NCBI GenBank assembly: GCA_013400155.1
Contig: VXBM01000574.1
Coordinates: 1-64,000 of the forward strand
From: Helopsaltes ochotensis
Lineage: Eukaryota; Chordata; Aves; Passeriformes; Locustellidae
Direction of reading: 5' to 3'
DNA: 64,000 nt
Every line of letters begins with the position of its first letter. Within the stretch, counting starts at the first letter, position 1. The position numbers and the translations under genes were made by a program. Below the pieces are notes generated by a model, which was not told where the DNA came from, searched no databases, and worked only from the letters and a program-made list of their open reading frames with translations. Of the stretch, positions 13,201 through 23,804 are shown in pieces.

Positions 13201-16200
13201 CATGACTAGAACAGGGTTTCTAGAAAGGAAGGATTCCCAAGGGCAATCAAGTCACGTGGGCTTTTCCAGAAACAAAACCTCCAAGGAAGTGTTGGATTTT
13301 GACCCTTTTTCCAGCCCAGTGCAACAGCTGAGAGCATCACAATGCTTAGCAGCCTGTCTTTGAGTAAGTTATTTCCAGCTTGCTGTCGTTTCTCCTCTCA
13401 GTAAGTGTTGGGGGTGGCTTCCTTTTGGTTTGGGGTGCTGCTCTTCCCTCAGTTCTGGGAGGAAAGCTGAGTTTGCAGTCTCACACCACTGGGTGACAGT
13501 TGATTTGAGCTGCGTTGTGATTCAGGTCGAGCACGCGTTGCATCTTTCAAAATTACAAAAACCAGTCTGATTTGAGCGGCAGGCTGATGCCAGGGGTGGC
13601 TGTGTCTTGGTTTCAGTCACTTCTCCGAGGCCGTGCTGCTTTCAGAGTGGCACAGAAGCTCCTTGTGTGTGTCTTTATTGCCACGTGCTGGAAGGGAGAG
13701 GAATAACCCCTGAGCAGTTTCCTACAAACATCACATCCTTGATTTTTGACGTGCTGCCTCTATTTTTGTCCAGGTACCTACTGAGATTGGCAACAGAAGA
13801 TAAAAGTGTGTGTGAAGCAAAAATAGTATTCCCTTGATGCTCCTGGGGAGATGACTCTGCTTCACTCTCTTTTCTTCCATTATTATTTTGCATTTTCTTT
13901 AAATAGCCCTTTTTACACAGGCACTTTCATTTTATGGGGCGTGGTTTTTTTTAGCTTGTGCTTGTCAGCAGTGAGCTTGAAGGAAGAAAAATAGCTTAGA
14001 ATAAGCAATTGGCAAGGCTGGTATTTCTTCAAAGTGCTCTCTAGAATGTGTGGGCATTAATTAAATATTGCATGAATTAATATTATTCAATTAAGTCACT
14101 ATTATTAAACATTGAATTAAACAGCATCTTTATTTTCATGAAAGCAAGGTGAGATTTTGGAAACCCTAACCATGATCTGTACCTAGTGAAGGCACTGGAA
14201 TTTCGGGGGGGTTGTTGGGTTTGGGTTGCTTTTTTTTTTGTTTGGATTTCTTATGGTGAATTTTAGCAAGAATGTTTAAACCATGACCAAGTATTTCCTA
14301 ATCATGTGCCTTCAGATGTGTAACACTACAGCCAGAGGGGCTTGCTGAAGAATTACATAGTGGGAAAATGATTTTTATATGTGCTGTGTATTATCTTTTT
14401 ACACTTTATGTGCCATTAATGTATTACATACAGCATGTCAGAAAGCTCTTATGTCTATATTTAAATAAACATATAGTTCAGAATATAAACAAAACCAAGG
14501 GAAACGGAACAGATGGACGAAGGATCTCAGATTTTTGTCCCAAAGTTGGGTTCTCTCTCCCAGTGTGCAAGAAGCCAATCTACACACGGTGGAGCTAGAT
14601 GATTTATTTATAGTTCTGCTCACTGAAAGCCAGAAATGCATAAAGCACGTTTATATTTATAGAGTTTGATTATTTACAGTTCTGCATAATGAATCCACAT
14701 CTCTGCTTGGCTAAGCTGCTCCTTGCTTAGCTGTCTCTCACCTGGATTTAAATTCATGTTTGGTGTCAGGGCTGTGGTTCTCACACCAAAGTGAGCCACG
14801 TTCACCAAAATACAAAATCTGAAGTATTTCTAAGGCCCAGCAGTGCGAAGCTGGTTTGGGCTGACGTGTAACCAGTCTCCTCCCCTTGTCTCCTCACTTT
14901 GGGGCCTTTTGCCACGTTCTGCGTTCTCTAGGTCAGGTTGTCCCTCGCTGTTCCCAGAGCACCTCTCCGTCTGTCTCCTGTCCACCTGGGGTGTATCAGA
15001 GCCCAGAAGGTGGGGTTGTAAAGCAGGGACTTGTTTATACAATCATGGACTATTCTGACTTGGGAGGGGCCCATCAGGGTCCGGCTCCTGGCCCTGCACA
15101 GGACACCCCAAGGCTCACCCCAAGTGCCTGAGAGCGTTGTCCAAACGCTTCTGGAGCTCTGCCAGGCCTGGTGCTGCCCTGGGGAGCTGCTCCAGCACCC
15201 AGCCACCCCTGGGTGAAGAACCTTTTCCTGATACCCAACCTGACCCTCCCCTGACTCAGCTTCAGGCTATTTCCTTCCTCTGCCCCTCTCTTCGATGGCA
15301 TCTCCTTTTCAGCAGCTGTCATCTCTGTAGTGACCCTGCCTTCTGCAGCATGCAAGTAGATTGCAATCCTAAATTTTAATTCCTGTAAAGCAGCGACAGA
15401 CCTTGAGCAATCTCTGAGAGTGCTTCTAAAATAGGTTAAAATCTGAGGGGGGCACTTCAATATTGCTGTCACTTTCTCAATATTGGAATTACTTTCCATT
15501 TTTTCCCCCCGTTGCTTGGAATCACGCATAAAGCTGGCAGCGTTAGAGCTTCATCTGTTGTAAAACTGAACACAACAGGGCTCACTTTCATGGAAGTGCA
15601 CTGAGTTTTTTCCAAACTCTCTGTAATGCCTTGAACGCTGTGTCCCACCAGAGAGGCAGTGCCAAAGACAGCAGAGATATTCCAGGTGCTCACTACAGAC
15701 CTCTAACAGCTCTTTTGGCAAACCCGACTTGCTTTTGAAAAAGGGAGAATAACAAAACCCGAGCCGTTTGGGGCACGTGCAGTACCAAGAAGCTCCGTGC
15801 TGTGTTTCCCTTCAGGTGAGAAATGTGTTCTGCATGAAGGCGAAGGAGGGCAGGAAGAAATCCGTGCGTGCCTTGGTGGTCGTTGGGAACGGCAAGGGGG
15901 CCGCAGGTACGTGCACTTGTTTTTGTGTGGACAATGAACAGGGGACTGCTGCTGCTGCCGGGGCGTGTGGGAGCTTTTTAAGGCTTTTTAAGTTCATGGT
16001 CAAGCAGAGTTTTGCTGAGCTCTGCTCATGGGAAAGATTCAAGGCCTCGTGTGATCCTCCAGGTGAATTTTGCTTGCGCTTGGGAGTGGAGGAAAATTTC
16101 CAAAGAGAGGGAGGTGTGGTTCTCTTGCAGAAAGGTGTGTTACTCTGACAAAAACCCTTCCTGCCTCTTCTTTGGAAAGCTTCCTCGTGGAACGGGTTAT

Positions 16201-19200
16201 CACTGTAATCCAGATGTCCTAAATGATGGAACTGAAGTCGTCCCAGGATTTTTTTCCTTCTTCTTTTCCTTCCTCCCTTTCCTTTTTTCCTTCCTCATTT
16301 TTAAGCAGAGTTTAAACTATTTCTTTTGTCTGAAGCACTCACCACTACTCAGTTGTTTGAAAAAAATTTGGTCAAACACACAAAAACAGCTTAAGCCTGA
16401 ATTTTTTTTTCCTTTGACAACAAGCAGCTGACATCCAGATGTTAGGTGTTCATAACTCCTAAGCTGTTTGTCTCTGTGATTTTTGTCTCTGTGATTTTCT
16501 CTGAACCACTCTGACTCTGATCCGTGCAGTGGAGTGGAAATTTAAATGCTGAACGTTGCTGTGAAGTTCTTTAGTTTTTTCCTCCTCTTTCTGAAGATCA
16601 CCTGCACCGTCTGTCCCTCAGCACTAAAATGCCTCTTTCTGTCTTGCAGGTTTTGCAATAGGGAAGGCAGGGGACAGGACCAATGCTTTAAGGAAAGTAT
16701 GTTGACTGAAGATTTTTTGCTCAATGACAATTACAAATAATTCATACATGCCCTTATTATTTCCTAATAATCGGTGTAATTTGTAGTCTTTGCGAAGGAG
16801 TAAGTGCATGTGTTTGTCTGTCTTGATACAGATAATCACAGAATGATTTAGGTTAGAAAATAGAATGATTGTAGGTGAGAAAAAAATCATAATGAACGAT
16901 TTGAGGTTAGAAAAGCACTTTGAGATGATTTCCATGGGGTTTAGATGTGACAAATCTGTTTTCCTAAGTTGTTTTCTCTTTCTTTTTTTTTTATATCTAA
17001 TTAACCGAATAATGGTAAATTGCAAGTGCTTAGCAGAAGAATTCAAGGAGGAAAATGTTTTCTGCTCTTATTCCCTAGGCAAAGAATAAAGCAATAAGCT
17101 CCTTACACTTCATAGACATGTATCAGAACCACACAAGTAAGTATTATTCTTTCAATGCAAGCACTGAAAAAAAAAGCAAGAACTGGTTGCAGCCACTTGC
17201 AAAGCAATGAAAAAATGTCAAATAAAGTTTTTTCTGATCTGATGCATTGCATTACAATTCTTGACACCCTGGTCTAGTTTCTCTGCTCGTTGTGGAGGGG
17301 TTGGACCAGCTTCAAGGTCCCTTCCAACCCAAACAATTCCATGGTTCTGTGCTTAAAATTTGGATGCTTAATGCACAGTATTTCAGGCTCTTAATAGCAA
17401 GATTTGAGTTAAGGAAATCAGATCCTGTCAGGGCATTTTTCTTTACAGTGAACTCCTGTGCTTTTATTCGTGCTCTGTATGGAGAATCCAAGAATGCTGA
17501 TGCTGTAGGGAAATCCTGGGTTAAAAACTAGATGATTAAAAAAACCAGGAGTTAAATTGTGTCATGGAAGCTCAGTTCAAAAGTTAATGAGGCTCACTGG
17601 AGGCACACCTACCTGTTTTTCAATGGTACCACAGTATTCCCAGGTATTTCAGCATTCATAATCTATTATTCTATTCTAAAGAAGAATTTATCTGTAATGC
17701 CTTTTTTCTTCCCCTCTCCAGTTTACCATGACATTTCTGTGAAATTTAAAAGGACAAAAATCCGCATGAAGAAACAAAACAAAGGTAATTAAAGAAGTTT
17801 ACATTTTGGAGTTTTAATAATTACTGACCGGTATTTATTTGATGAACTTAAACTTATGCAGTGTCTAGTCTACCATGTTTTAAACGTTGAAAATGATCAG
17901 TCTTTTTTCTTTTCAAATATCTGCTGTTGCTGACATGGCTTTGCTCTTGCAAATTGGTATTTGTCCCTTTGGCACTGGTGGGAGCTCTCTCACTCCTGCT
18001 GTGTCCTGTAATTCCTTCGGTTGTGAATTACCTGGAAATTCTCACACCCCTCCCACTCCAGGTCTCCCTTTCTGTGCAGCCTTGGTGGTTGTGAAGTTTG
18101 ATCTTCCTGGAGGAGGCACGTGAAGTTTTCTGACAGCTCACCAGTTAGGGGGGTGTTTTTCCCTCTTTCTTGTCTCTCTGGGTTTTTTTCAGATCCGTGT
18201 CCGTATATTTTGTTTCTGGTTTCCCCTTTCTCCCTCATTTTCCCAATTGCCAAGGTCTCCAATCAGGTAACCTCACCAGAATAAACATTCTAGCCCTTTT
18301 CTGCAGCTTTCCAGCCATTTGGTCCCCAGGATGAATTTCCTTTCTGTGTCCTTTACTCAGCAGCAACAAGACTGTCCTGCAATTTTTAAAGATCACTAGA
18401 GCTAAGCCATGTGAAACAAACCTCTCTGGGGCAAAAGCAGACTCTGCAAAAAGAAACCCCAAACTCCTCCATTAAAACCTGGCAAGTCTAAGAAACCATT
18501 TGCAGTTCATGCCAGTGCAGTTATGCATTGGAGCTGATAGAATCTCCACCTCAGTGATGGAGATGGATGGTGGCTAACAGAAATAACCAGGAAGAGATCT
18601 CGGTGCTCTCTTCTGAGTAAGTTGTGCGCTTACAAATAATCACAAAATGCTCATTTATGGTTTGTTTTTCCCCCCAGGGTATGGTCTGCATTGCCACCGA
18701 GCCATTATCACCATCTGCAGGCTCATTGGCATTAAGGACATGTATGCCAAGGTCACTGGATCTAAAAACTTGATTAACATCACCAGAGCTCTCTTCAGGG
18801 GCTTGACCCTCCAGGTGGGTGCACTCCCCGTGCCCCTTGGGTTTGGGGACAGAAGGGGATGGATGTTGGCACAGTTTGTGGGTCGTTTATATTCCAGGCC
18901 TAAAATGAAGTAATCTTGCAAAGAGCAAACAAGATCAGCAAAGGGGATAATTCCATAACTCCATAAAATTGCTCAGGAATTAATTTTAGGCCTGGAATAT
19001 AAACTCTGTGCCCACAGACTATGACAACATCCATCCCCTTCCATCCCCATACCCAAGGGGCACTGTCACCTGTAAACATTTACTCTGTAAAATCTGAGTG
19101 TTACCAAAACACCCTGCAGGCAGGGGAGAGGTGCAGTTGAAAATAATGTTACATTTGTATCTTGATGTCAGCTAATGCCACCTGGCCAGGCGGTGAGGGG

Positions 19201-19863
19201 CACTTTCCTGTTGTCAAAGCAGAATTTGTATCCACATGAGGACATAAAAACTGTTCCTGCACTAACATGCCAGCAGGCGTGTTCATGAGCAGGAGGTTTT
19301 TCCAGAAGCCAGTTCCTCTGCGAAATGAAGGGAGGCGATGGAAAGTACCTTCAAACCAGCAATGAATGCACAGAGCAGACATCTGAAAGGATAATGTGAC
19401 AAATATTTGGAATCTGTCTTTAAAATGTCAAGTCTAGTATTGACATTGTAGGGCTAATTAGTGTCTTTGAGGTCTGAGTAAGATAAGCCTGACAAGTCAC
19501 TTCATTCATACAGTGTTCATTAGGAAATGACTTTTTGGAGTCTTCTTTGCCCTGCCCCTCATCCCATGTAGGTTTTTGGCCCTGTGCAAGGCCAGCCTGT
19601 GCATGATTTTGGTTTTCTTCTCCCCGTGCTGCTGGCAGGAGACTCACCAGCAGCTGGCAGACCAGAAGAGTCTCTACGTGGTGGAGTTCCGGGAGGAGCA
19701 GGGCCCGCTGCCCATCGTGGTGGCCCTGCCCCAGGGCGCCGTCCGGGAGGAGCCTGAGCCCGAGGACGAGGTTCCAAACACGAAGCTGGAGTGGAGGGAG
19801 GTGAAGGAAGCCCAGGGAATGCAGAAATCGCCCTGGGTGAGCGTCAGAAGGGCGGCGTGCTGA
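1069..19863 (+). CDS. MRPS5: MRPS5, mitochondrial ribosomal protein S5 (uS5m), 5' partial
   Basis: Structural protein of the mitochondrial 28S ribosomal subunit. Ten exons join in frame: 1069-1206, 8370-8495, 8806-9039, 11065-11099, 15816-15906, 16650-16696, 17079-17136, 17722-17784, 18678-18814, 19639-19863. They give 384 residues and a TGA stop; the human protein has about 430. All junctions are GT-AG. The order is a poorly conserved N-terminal region, a Lys/Arg-rich block after LTADQLWKGALAETG, a Trp-rich segment (RGWSGKCWGG type), the S5 RNA-binding fold (VRNVFCMKAKEGRKKSVRA, then the GNGKGAAGFAIGKA loop), and the S5 C-terminal domain (KGYGLHCHRAIITICRLIGI). The first exon, with the start codon and most of the mitochondrial targeting peptide, lies left of the window. 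The gene converges on MAL. Identification is by motif recall against human MRPS5 and is very secure. Confidence 0.97.
2382..2420. repeat. Two-copy tandem duplication of about 20 bp
   Basis: aaatgactgaaattaagaat is followed directly by the same sequence lacking one A. Confidence 0.8.
7614..7660 (+). other. G-quadruplex-like tract
   Basis: Runs of three or four G at 7614, 7621, 7626, 7633, 7649 and 7657 are separated mostly by short T-rich loops, on the transcribed-sense strand of MRPS5 intron 2. Confidence 0.6.
8370..8495 (+). CDS. MRPS5: MRPS5 coding exon, probably exon 3
   Basis: Acceptor ttatttcag, donor gtaaat. It encodes TADQLWKGALAETGVG followed by a strongly basic Lys/Arg stretch and NLNRGQEIGEG, all recognisable in vertebrate MRPS5. 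Confidence 0.96.
8806..9039 (+). CDS. MRPS5: MRPS5 coding exon, probably exon 4
   Basis: Acceptor tgtttttaag, donor gtaagg. It is the largest exon and encodes GRSGFLWPGLNAP, a charged helical segment rich in Glu, Lys and Arg, and a WSGKCWGG motif near the end. Confidence 0.96.
10672..10740 (-). mobile_element. CR1 LINE 3'-end fragment
   Basis: It begins cacagaatcatggaatc and contains gttggagttggaagagac and catccagtccaaccc, the reverse complement of the diagnostic CR1 3' terminus. It is about 70 bases long, strongly 5' truncated, and lies in the MRPS5 intron between exons 4 and 5. Confidence 0.9.
11065..11099 (+). CDS. MRPS5: MRPS5 coding exon, probably exon 5 (35-nt small exon)
   Basis: Acceptor tcccaacag, donor gtaaag. 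It encodes ETYEDFEARVIE, the start of the S5 RNA-binding fold. It is only 35 bases long, but phase and content fit the neighbouring exons exactly. Confidence 0.95.
11100..15815 (+). other. MRPS5 intron between exons 5 and 6
   Basis: 4.7 kb, mostly unremarkable AT-rich sequence, with dense TTAATTAA-type sequence at 14055-14125 and one CR1 copy at 15038-15275. No gene is supported. Confidence 0.8.
15038..15275 (-). mobile_element. CR1 LINE 3'-region copy, 5' truncated
   Basis: In reverse complement this reads as the CR1 3' region. Landmarks on the plus strand are ctggccctgcacaggacacc, gagcgttgtccaaacgcttc, gggtgaagaaccttttcctg and cctgactcagcttcaggc. The element's 3' end is near 15040. It is the best preserved retroelement copy in the window; no reverse transcriptase frame remains. 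Confidence 0.93.
15816..15906 (+). CDS. MRPS5: MRPS5 coding exon, probably exon 6
   Basis: Acceptor tttcccttcag, donor gtacgt. It encodes VRNVFCMKAKEGRKKSVRA and VVVGNGKGAA, the central strands and glycine loop of the S5 domain. Confidence 0.96.
16249..16302 (+). repeat. Polypyrimidine (T/C) tract
   Basis: TTCC-type low-complexity sequence in the MRPS5 intron between exons 6 and 7. Confidence 0.8.
16467..16496. repeat. Two-copy 15-bp tandem repeat
   Basis: tttgtctctgtgatt occurs twice in succession. Confidence 0.8.
16650..16696 (+). CDS. MRPS5: MRPS5 coding exon, probably exon 7
   Basis: Acceptor gtcttgcag, donor gtatgt. It encodes GFAIGKAGDRTNALRK, completing the glycine-loop helix of the S5 domain. 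Confidence 0.95.
16834..16916 (-). mobile_element. Degenerate CR1 3' terminus with repeated tail
   Basis: aatcacagaatgatttaggttagaaaa resembles the reverse complement of a CR1 end. It is followed by two more diverged copies of the same block, the last reading gatttgaggttagaaaag. Confidence 0.55.
17079..17136 (+). CDS. MRPS5: MRPS5 coding exon, probably exon 8
   Basis: Acceptor ttccctag, donor gtaagt. It encodes AKNKAISSLHFIDMYQNHT, the linker to the S5 C-terminal domain. Confidence 0.95.
17293..17352 (+). mobile_element. CR1 LINE 3'-end fragment
   Basis: Contains gggttggaccagcttcaagg, tcccttccaacccaaac and attccatggttctgtg in element sense. It is 60 bases long, in the MRPS5 intron between exons 8 and 9. 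Confidence 0.9.
17722..17784 (+). CDS. MRPS5: MRPS5 coding exon, probably exon 9
   Basis: Acceptor cctctccag, donor gtaatt. It encodes IYHDISVKFKRTKIRMKKQN, beginning the S5 C-terminal domain. Confidence 0.95.
18678..18814 (+). CDS. MRPS5: MRPS5 coding exon, probably exon 10
   Basis: Acceptor ttccccccag, donor gtgggt. It encodes GYGLHCHRAIITICRLIGI and the KDMYAKVTGS motif, the best conserved part of the S5 C-terminal domain. Confidence 0.97.
18831..19062. repeat. Long imperfect inverted repeat (hairpin)
   Basis: The left arm 18831-18906 pairs with the right arm 18983-19062 around a 76-base loop. Uninterrupted matching blocks include attttaggcctggaatataa, caacatccatcccctt and cccaaggggca read on the right arm. 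It starts 16 bases after the exon 10 donor of MRPS5, in the last intron. Confidence 0.85.
19639..19863 (+). CDS. MRPS5: MRPS5 terminal coding exon, probably exon 11
   Basis: Acceptor gctgctggcag. It encodes ETHQQLADQKSLYVVEFREE, an acidic EPEPEDEVPN patch and the C-terminus VSVRRAAC with a TGA at 19861-19863. The length and the near C-terminal RRA residues resemble human MRPS5. Confidence 0.96.
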   Translation, partial: ETHQQLADQKSLYVVEFREEQGPLPIVVALPQGAVREEPEPEDEVPNTKLEWREVKEAQGMQKSPWVSVRRAAC

Positions 19864-20185
19864 CGGCTGCGGTGCCTCCAGCTCGGAGCCCGGCTCGGGA
19901 CAGGCTGTCTGGGCTTGGGAGCTTCAGGGGAGGGCAGCAGGAGCTCTCCCATGCCACCCATGGCACTGCTGCCACCCAGGAGCTCTGCCTGCTTCCCCTG
20001 AGCACTGTCCCAGAGGGAACATTCAGGTGGGAACACTCAGTGAATGTCGTTGGCTTCAAGCATGCGTTCAGTCCGTTCCAGAGGAAGGTTTGTAATCCAG
20101 AGCTCCCATGTTCCTTTCACAAGCTCTTGGGAAATTTGAAAATACGAGGTTGTGAAAGCAATAAAGAATCATCAGAGTGGGTATA
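19864..20185 (+). other. MRPS5: MRPS5 3' untranslated region
   Basis: The stretch between the stop and the polyadenylation signal at 20160 has no conserved reading frame. Its right end is estimated from the usual 15-25 bases between AATAAA and cleavage. Confidence 0.7.
20160..20165 (+). terminator. MRPS5 polyadenylation signal AATAAA
   Basis: Canonical AATAAA about 300 bases after the MRPS5 stop. A T/G-rich run (20187-20250) follows, which is what a downstream GU-rich cleavage element looks like. Confidence 0.75.
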
Positions 20186-23030
20186 GTTTGGATTTGTTTG
20201 GGGTTTTTTTGGTGGGGGTTTTTTTGCTTTTGTTTTTGTTTTTTTTTTTTGCAAAATGCTGGTGTGTGGGAGATGCTGAAGGAAGCAGCAGCAGTGGGAG
20301 TTGATGTGTGCACCCTCTGCCTCACTGCTGAGGCTCAGGGGTTAAATTCAATCTGGGAGTGCCTGTTTTTTTATTTCCCCAAATGCCAAAAGATGCTGGG
20401 GCCACCTTTTTTTGTTGGTGTGAGAGAAAGCACCTTAGAAATCCTTCAAGGCCAGCCTGGGGATTTTACATCTGGAGCTGTGATGTTAAAGACATTTAGC
20501 AGCGATGTGTTACACTGATTTCAGTGCAGGTTTCTAAAGACAGCAGTTCTGTGCATACAGAATTTAATTGAGTTTTATCTCACTCTTGCAATGAAAGTTC
20601 TAATTCCAAGGCCACGCCTGCTGAGCAGTGGGATGAAGGGGTTTTTTTCCTGTTTTCCAGCTCAGTCAAAATATACCTTCAATGAACACCTTCCCAGGTG
20701 TTCAGGTTGCTAAGTTCCTTGTCACCAGCACATCAAGCTGCTCTTGGGGAATGTGTGCTGGCATTCAGCTGGCATCTCTGAACTTGGATCCCTGCATAAA
20801 ATTAATCTTTCGTGGCTTTACTGTTCCCACAGGTTTGTTCATCTGAGCAGAGGGGTTTGTGTAGATGTTTTACCCAGCACACAGACTGCTCTTTGCTCAC
20901 AGAGAGCTGGCTGTAAAATCAGGAATTCCTGCATTTTCCACTGAGCCAGCCATAATTTCCCATTAAAAATCAAATTCTTCTCCTGCAATTCAGGAGGAGA
21001 TGGAAGTTCTCCTCCTTCATTGCATTGCTGGAGGCAAGGTACCCAATATGCAAATATTTGGAGAACAGTTAAACAGTGGTTAAACCACTTCAAGTTAAGC
21101 AAGAGCAACCAAGATTACGATCTGGGCATAGTTAATGAACATGTCTGTAATCTTGTTTTTAATAGGAACCGAGGCTTTGCCTGCCTTCAAGTGCACAGAT
21201 TGGTTTAAGTGGCGTGTAATTGCCTGCTCTCTGCAGCCTGCAGCCCTCCTTGTCCTGCTGAGGAGGCTGGAGGCCAGCAGAGATGAGAATTCCACTTCAC
21301 CAGATGGGAGCTGGTGGTGGCTGCGGGGCACAGCAGCCCCAGAGTTTCAGCGGTGTGGATGGGGCTTGTAAGTGTTCGGGGGGGGGGGGAAGGCCTCATT
21401 TTTATGAGGGTTTATTAAATGGGCTGCTCCTTCCAGGTCCGAATCCCAGCAATGGAGGGCTCTGGGAATTGCTGAGCTAATGCAGGGCAGGGTCTGCAGT
21501 GTGTGTTCACCAAACCACGAGGGCCAGCCTTCCCCAGCCTGGGGAGCCCTGCCAGTGTGCCACTGTCCCCACGGGAGTGTCCCCAAGGGCTTGGCATCCT
21601 GCAGCGTCCATCGTGCCCAACAAACCACAGCGAATTCTCAGGTCAGTGCTGCCCTCAGGGCTCTGTGGTGATGCTCTGAGCTCTGGGCAGCACCTTTCCT
21701 TCAGGATGTGCCATTTCCAGTACCAGTCTGCAGGGCTGCGTTGAGATGATGATGACAGCAAAGCTGGGCACCACGAACCTCTTCGGTGTCATTTTCTCTT
21801 CTGCTGCTGCCGTTCAGCAGCCACCCCTCCTTGTGTCACTGTCCCGGGGCCCTGTGGCTGCGGGGCCAGCCCTTCACCCTGCTCAGCTGCTCGGGGTTGA
21901 ACTCGGGCTGACACCAGGAGGGATCAGAGCTGCAGCTCCGTTCCCTGGGAGCTCATTCCTGAATCCCTTCCCGTGCCCAGCCCTCCTGGGCTCCCCTGGC
22001 TGATGCTGTGGGGGAGGCACTCGGCAAACAGCCCGGGGGCAGGAGGACACACAGGAGGGGGACTGGTGCAGACTGGTGTGAACTGGTGTGTGGTGGGCAA
22101 GGGGAAAGCAAAGGGCAGGGCGAGGCAGAAGGAATGCATGAGGCTGGGGCCGTGGGCTGTAAATGTGATGGCCACGAGGGGCAGGGACAGGCGTGTGAGG
22201 GGCCAGGCAGCACCCGTGGGTGCAGGAGGAACATGGACAGCTCATCCCAGGGCCCAGGGCAGGGCTGCAGATCCCTGCCTTGGTAAACACATCCAGCAGA
22301 AAGGCATCTTTGTGTCCCAGTGTCAGTCAGGGGCCTTACAGAACCTGGGCAGCAACGCCGCCACACACACCCTACAAGGATGGGGTGATGAAATACGTTT
22401 CAACTAGTTTCAACAGGTGGATGTGGAACTCCAGAGCCATGTGCCATTGTCCAAAGTGGCTTTGAGTTCCCTCCCCGCTCTGAAAAGGGATTTTTCTTTC
22501 CATCTCTGTTGTAACCAGTTCCCTGTTGTCACAGTAACGCAAGCAAAACAAGTCAGGCTGGTTTGCAGGGAGGGAAAAAAAGCCCCACAAATGTTTTCCT
22601 TAGTTTGCAATTAAAAATCTTCAAAGCAAACCCATGGTCACAGGTCAAAAGTTTGCCTGGATATGAAGCAATAGATGAGCCTCCAAGTCAACTTTTATTT
22701 CCCTCTTTTCCTCTAGTCCTTGCTCTTATCCAGGAACTTCAGACTTAAAATGGAAGCATTTTTTTGCTCCACAAGCTGGAAGAGATGATTTAACACCACT
22801 GGTTTTTAGGCACTTTTAAATTGTTGAAAACATCCCTTCCTGGGTCTAAACCCCATTTCAATTAATTCCTTGTCATGTTTTAGCCCCAGCTGGCGACGGA
22901 GCCCCACACAGCCCCCGTGGTGGCACTGCCCTGTCAGGGTGCAGAGCTCCTGGGGCTGTGCCTGGGTGCAGCAAAGGGAAAAAAAGAGCAGAAAGGACTC
23001 AGCCCTCCTCAAAATCACAGCAAACCCATC
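20186..23030. other. Spacer between convergent MRPS5 and MAL
   Basis: No gene is recognised. It starts with a T/G-rich stretch (20187-20250), has a 12-base G run (21378-21389), and is GC-rich from about 21250 to 22420. Open frames here lack family motifs. Confidence 0.6.
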
Positions 23031-23036
23031 TTTATT
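23031..23036 (-). terminator. MAL polyadenylation signal (AATAAA on minus strand)
   Basis: TTTATT on the plus strand is about 695 bases downstream of the MAL stop. It is the best canonical signal in range; another TTTATT occurs near 22694. Confidence 0.6.
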
Positions 23037-23729
23037 AGTGTCACCGTGCCAATGTGTGAGAGAGCAGCCATTCACCAAAAGCAGGATCACCCAAAGAAGT
23101 CTCCTCCAGCCTGCTGGGCCCCTCCCAGCTTGTGCCTTTTGGGGGGCTCAAAGGCAGGGGTAATTCCTGAATCCTCAGAATTCAGCAGCGCCCTTCAGGA
23201 GCTGCAGTGCTCCACCTTGCTCCTGAGCAGAGTTAAAGATTGGCCCCATTGCTTGGTGCAAGTCAGAGAAGGCATTTGCAGAAACTGACTGAAAATATTA
23301 ATTTGTGCAGCAGTTTTGTGGGGAGGCAAACAGACTTAAATGGGCACAGAGCAATTAAAATGACACAGTTTCACACTTGTGCTCCTTGGTGCTGGTTCAC
23401 TTCTCCCCTGATACCAGTAACAGCCCTGGGCACATAAAACAGCAGCCCAGGGATATTTTACCCCTTTGAACCCAACTACACTGTTTTCTAAAGGTAGGTG
23501 CCTTTTTTTATTATTATTTTGGCCCCAGCATCAAACTGTACCCGGCCTGTAAGATATTGAAGGCAGACAGACTGTGTGAGGATATTCCTTTCTCTGGCAG
23601 GCTCCTCGTCTTCACCACCAAGACCCTCCACATAAAAAAGCTGCTTGTTTAAAGGCTATACATCAAAACCCAAACCCCAGACCCAGCCTTGGAGAGGGCA
23701 GCCGTCCTTCCTGGGCTCCTTCAGACCCC

Positions 23730-23804
23730 TCAGGACGATTTCCACCGCAGCAGCGAGAACACCTTGTGGATCACATAGAGCAGGGTGGCCACGAATGCAA
23801 ACAC
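23730..23804 (-). CDS. MAL: MAL coding exon 4 (terminal)
   Basis: Acceptor caccccag. Residues 128-151 form membrane segment 4 and end LLRWKSS, then TGA at 23730-23732. The RWKSS tail is the same as in mammals, where it contributes to apical and raft sorting (established knowledge). Confidence 0.96.
   Translation of the reverse strand: MFAFVATLLYVIHKVFSLLRWKSS

Noticed and set aside
15074..15529. 151-codon minus-strand open frame
   Set aside because: It overlaps the CR1 3' region, which is noncoding; there is no reverse transcriptase motif.
21883..22407. Overlapping open frames on both strands in the MRPS5-MAL spacer
   Set aside because: GC-rich low-stop sequence; no motif, no splice context and no polyadenylation pattern supporting a gene.
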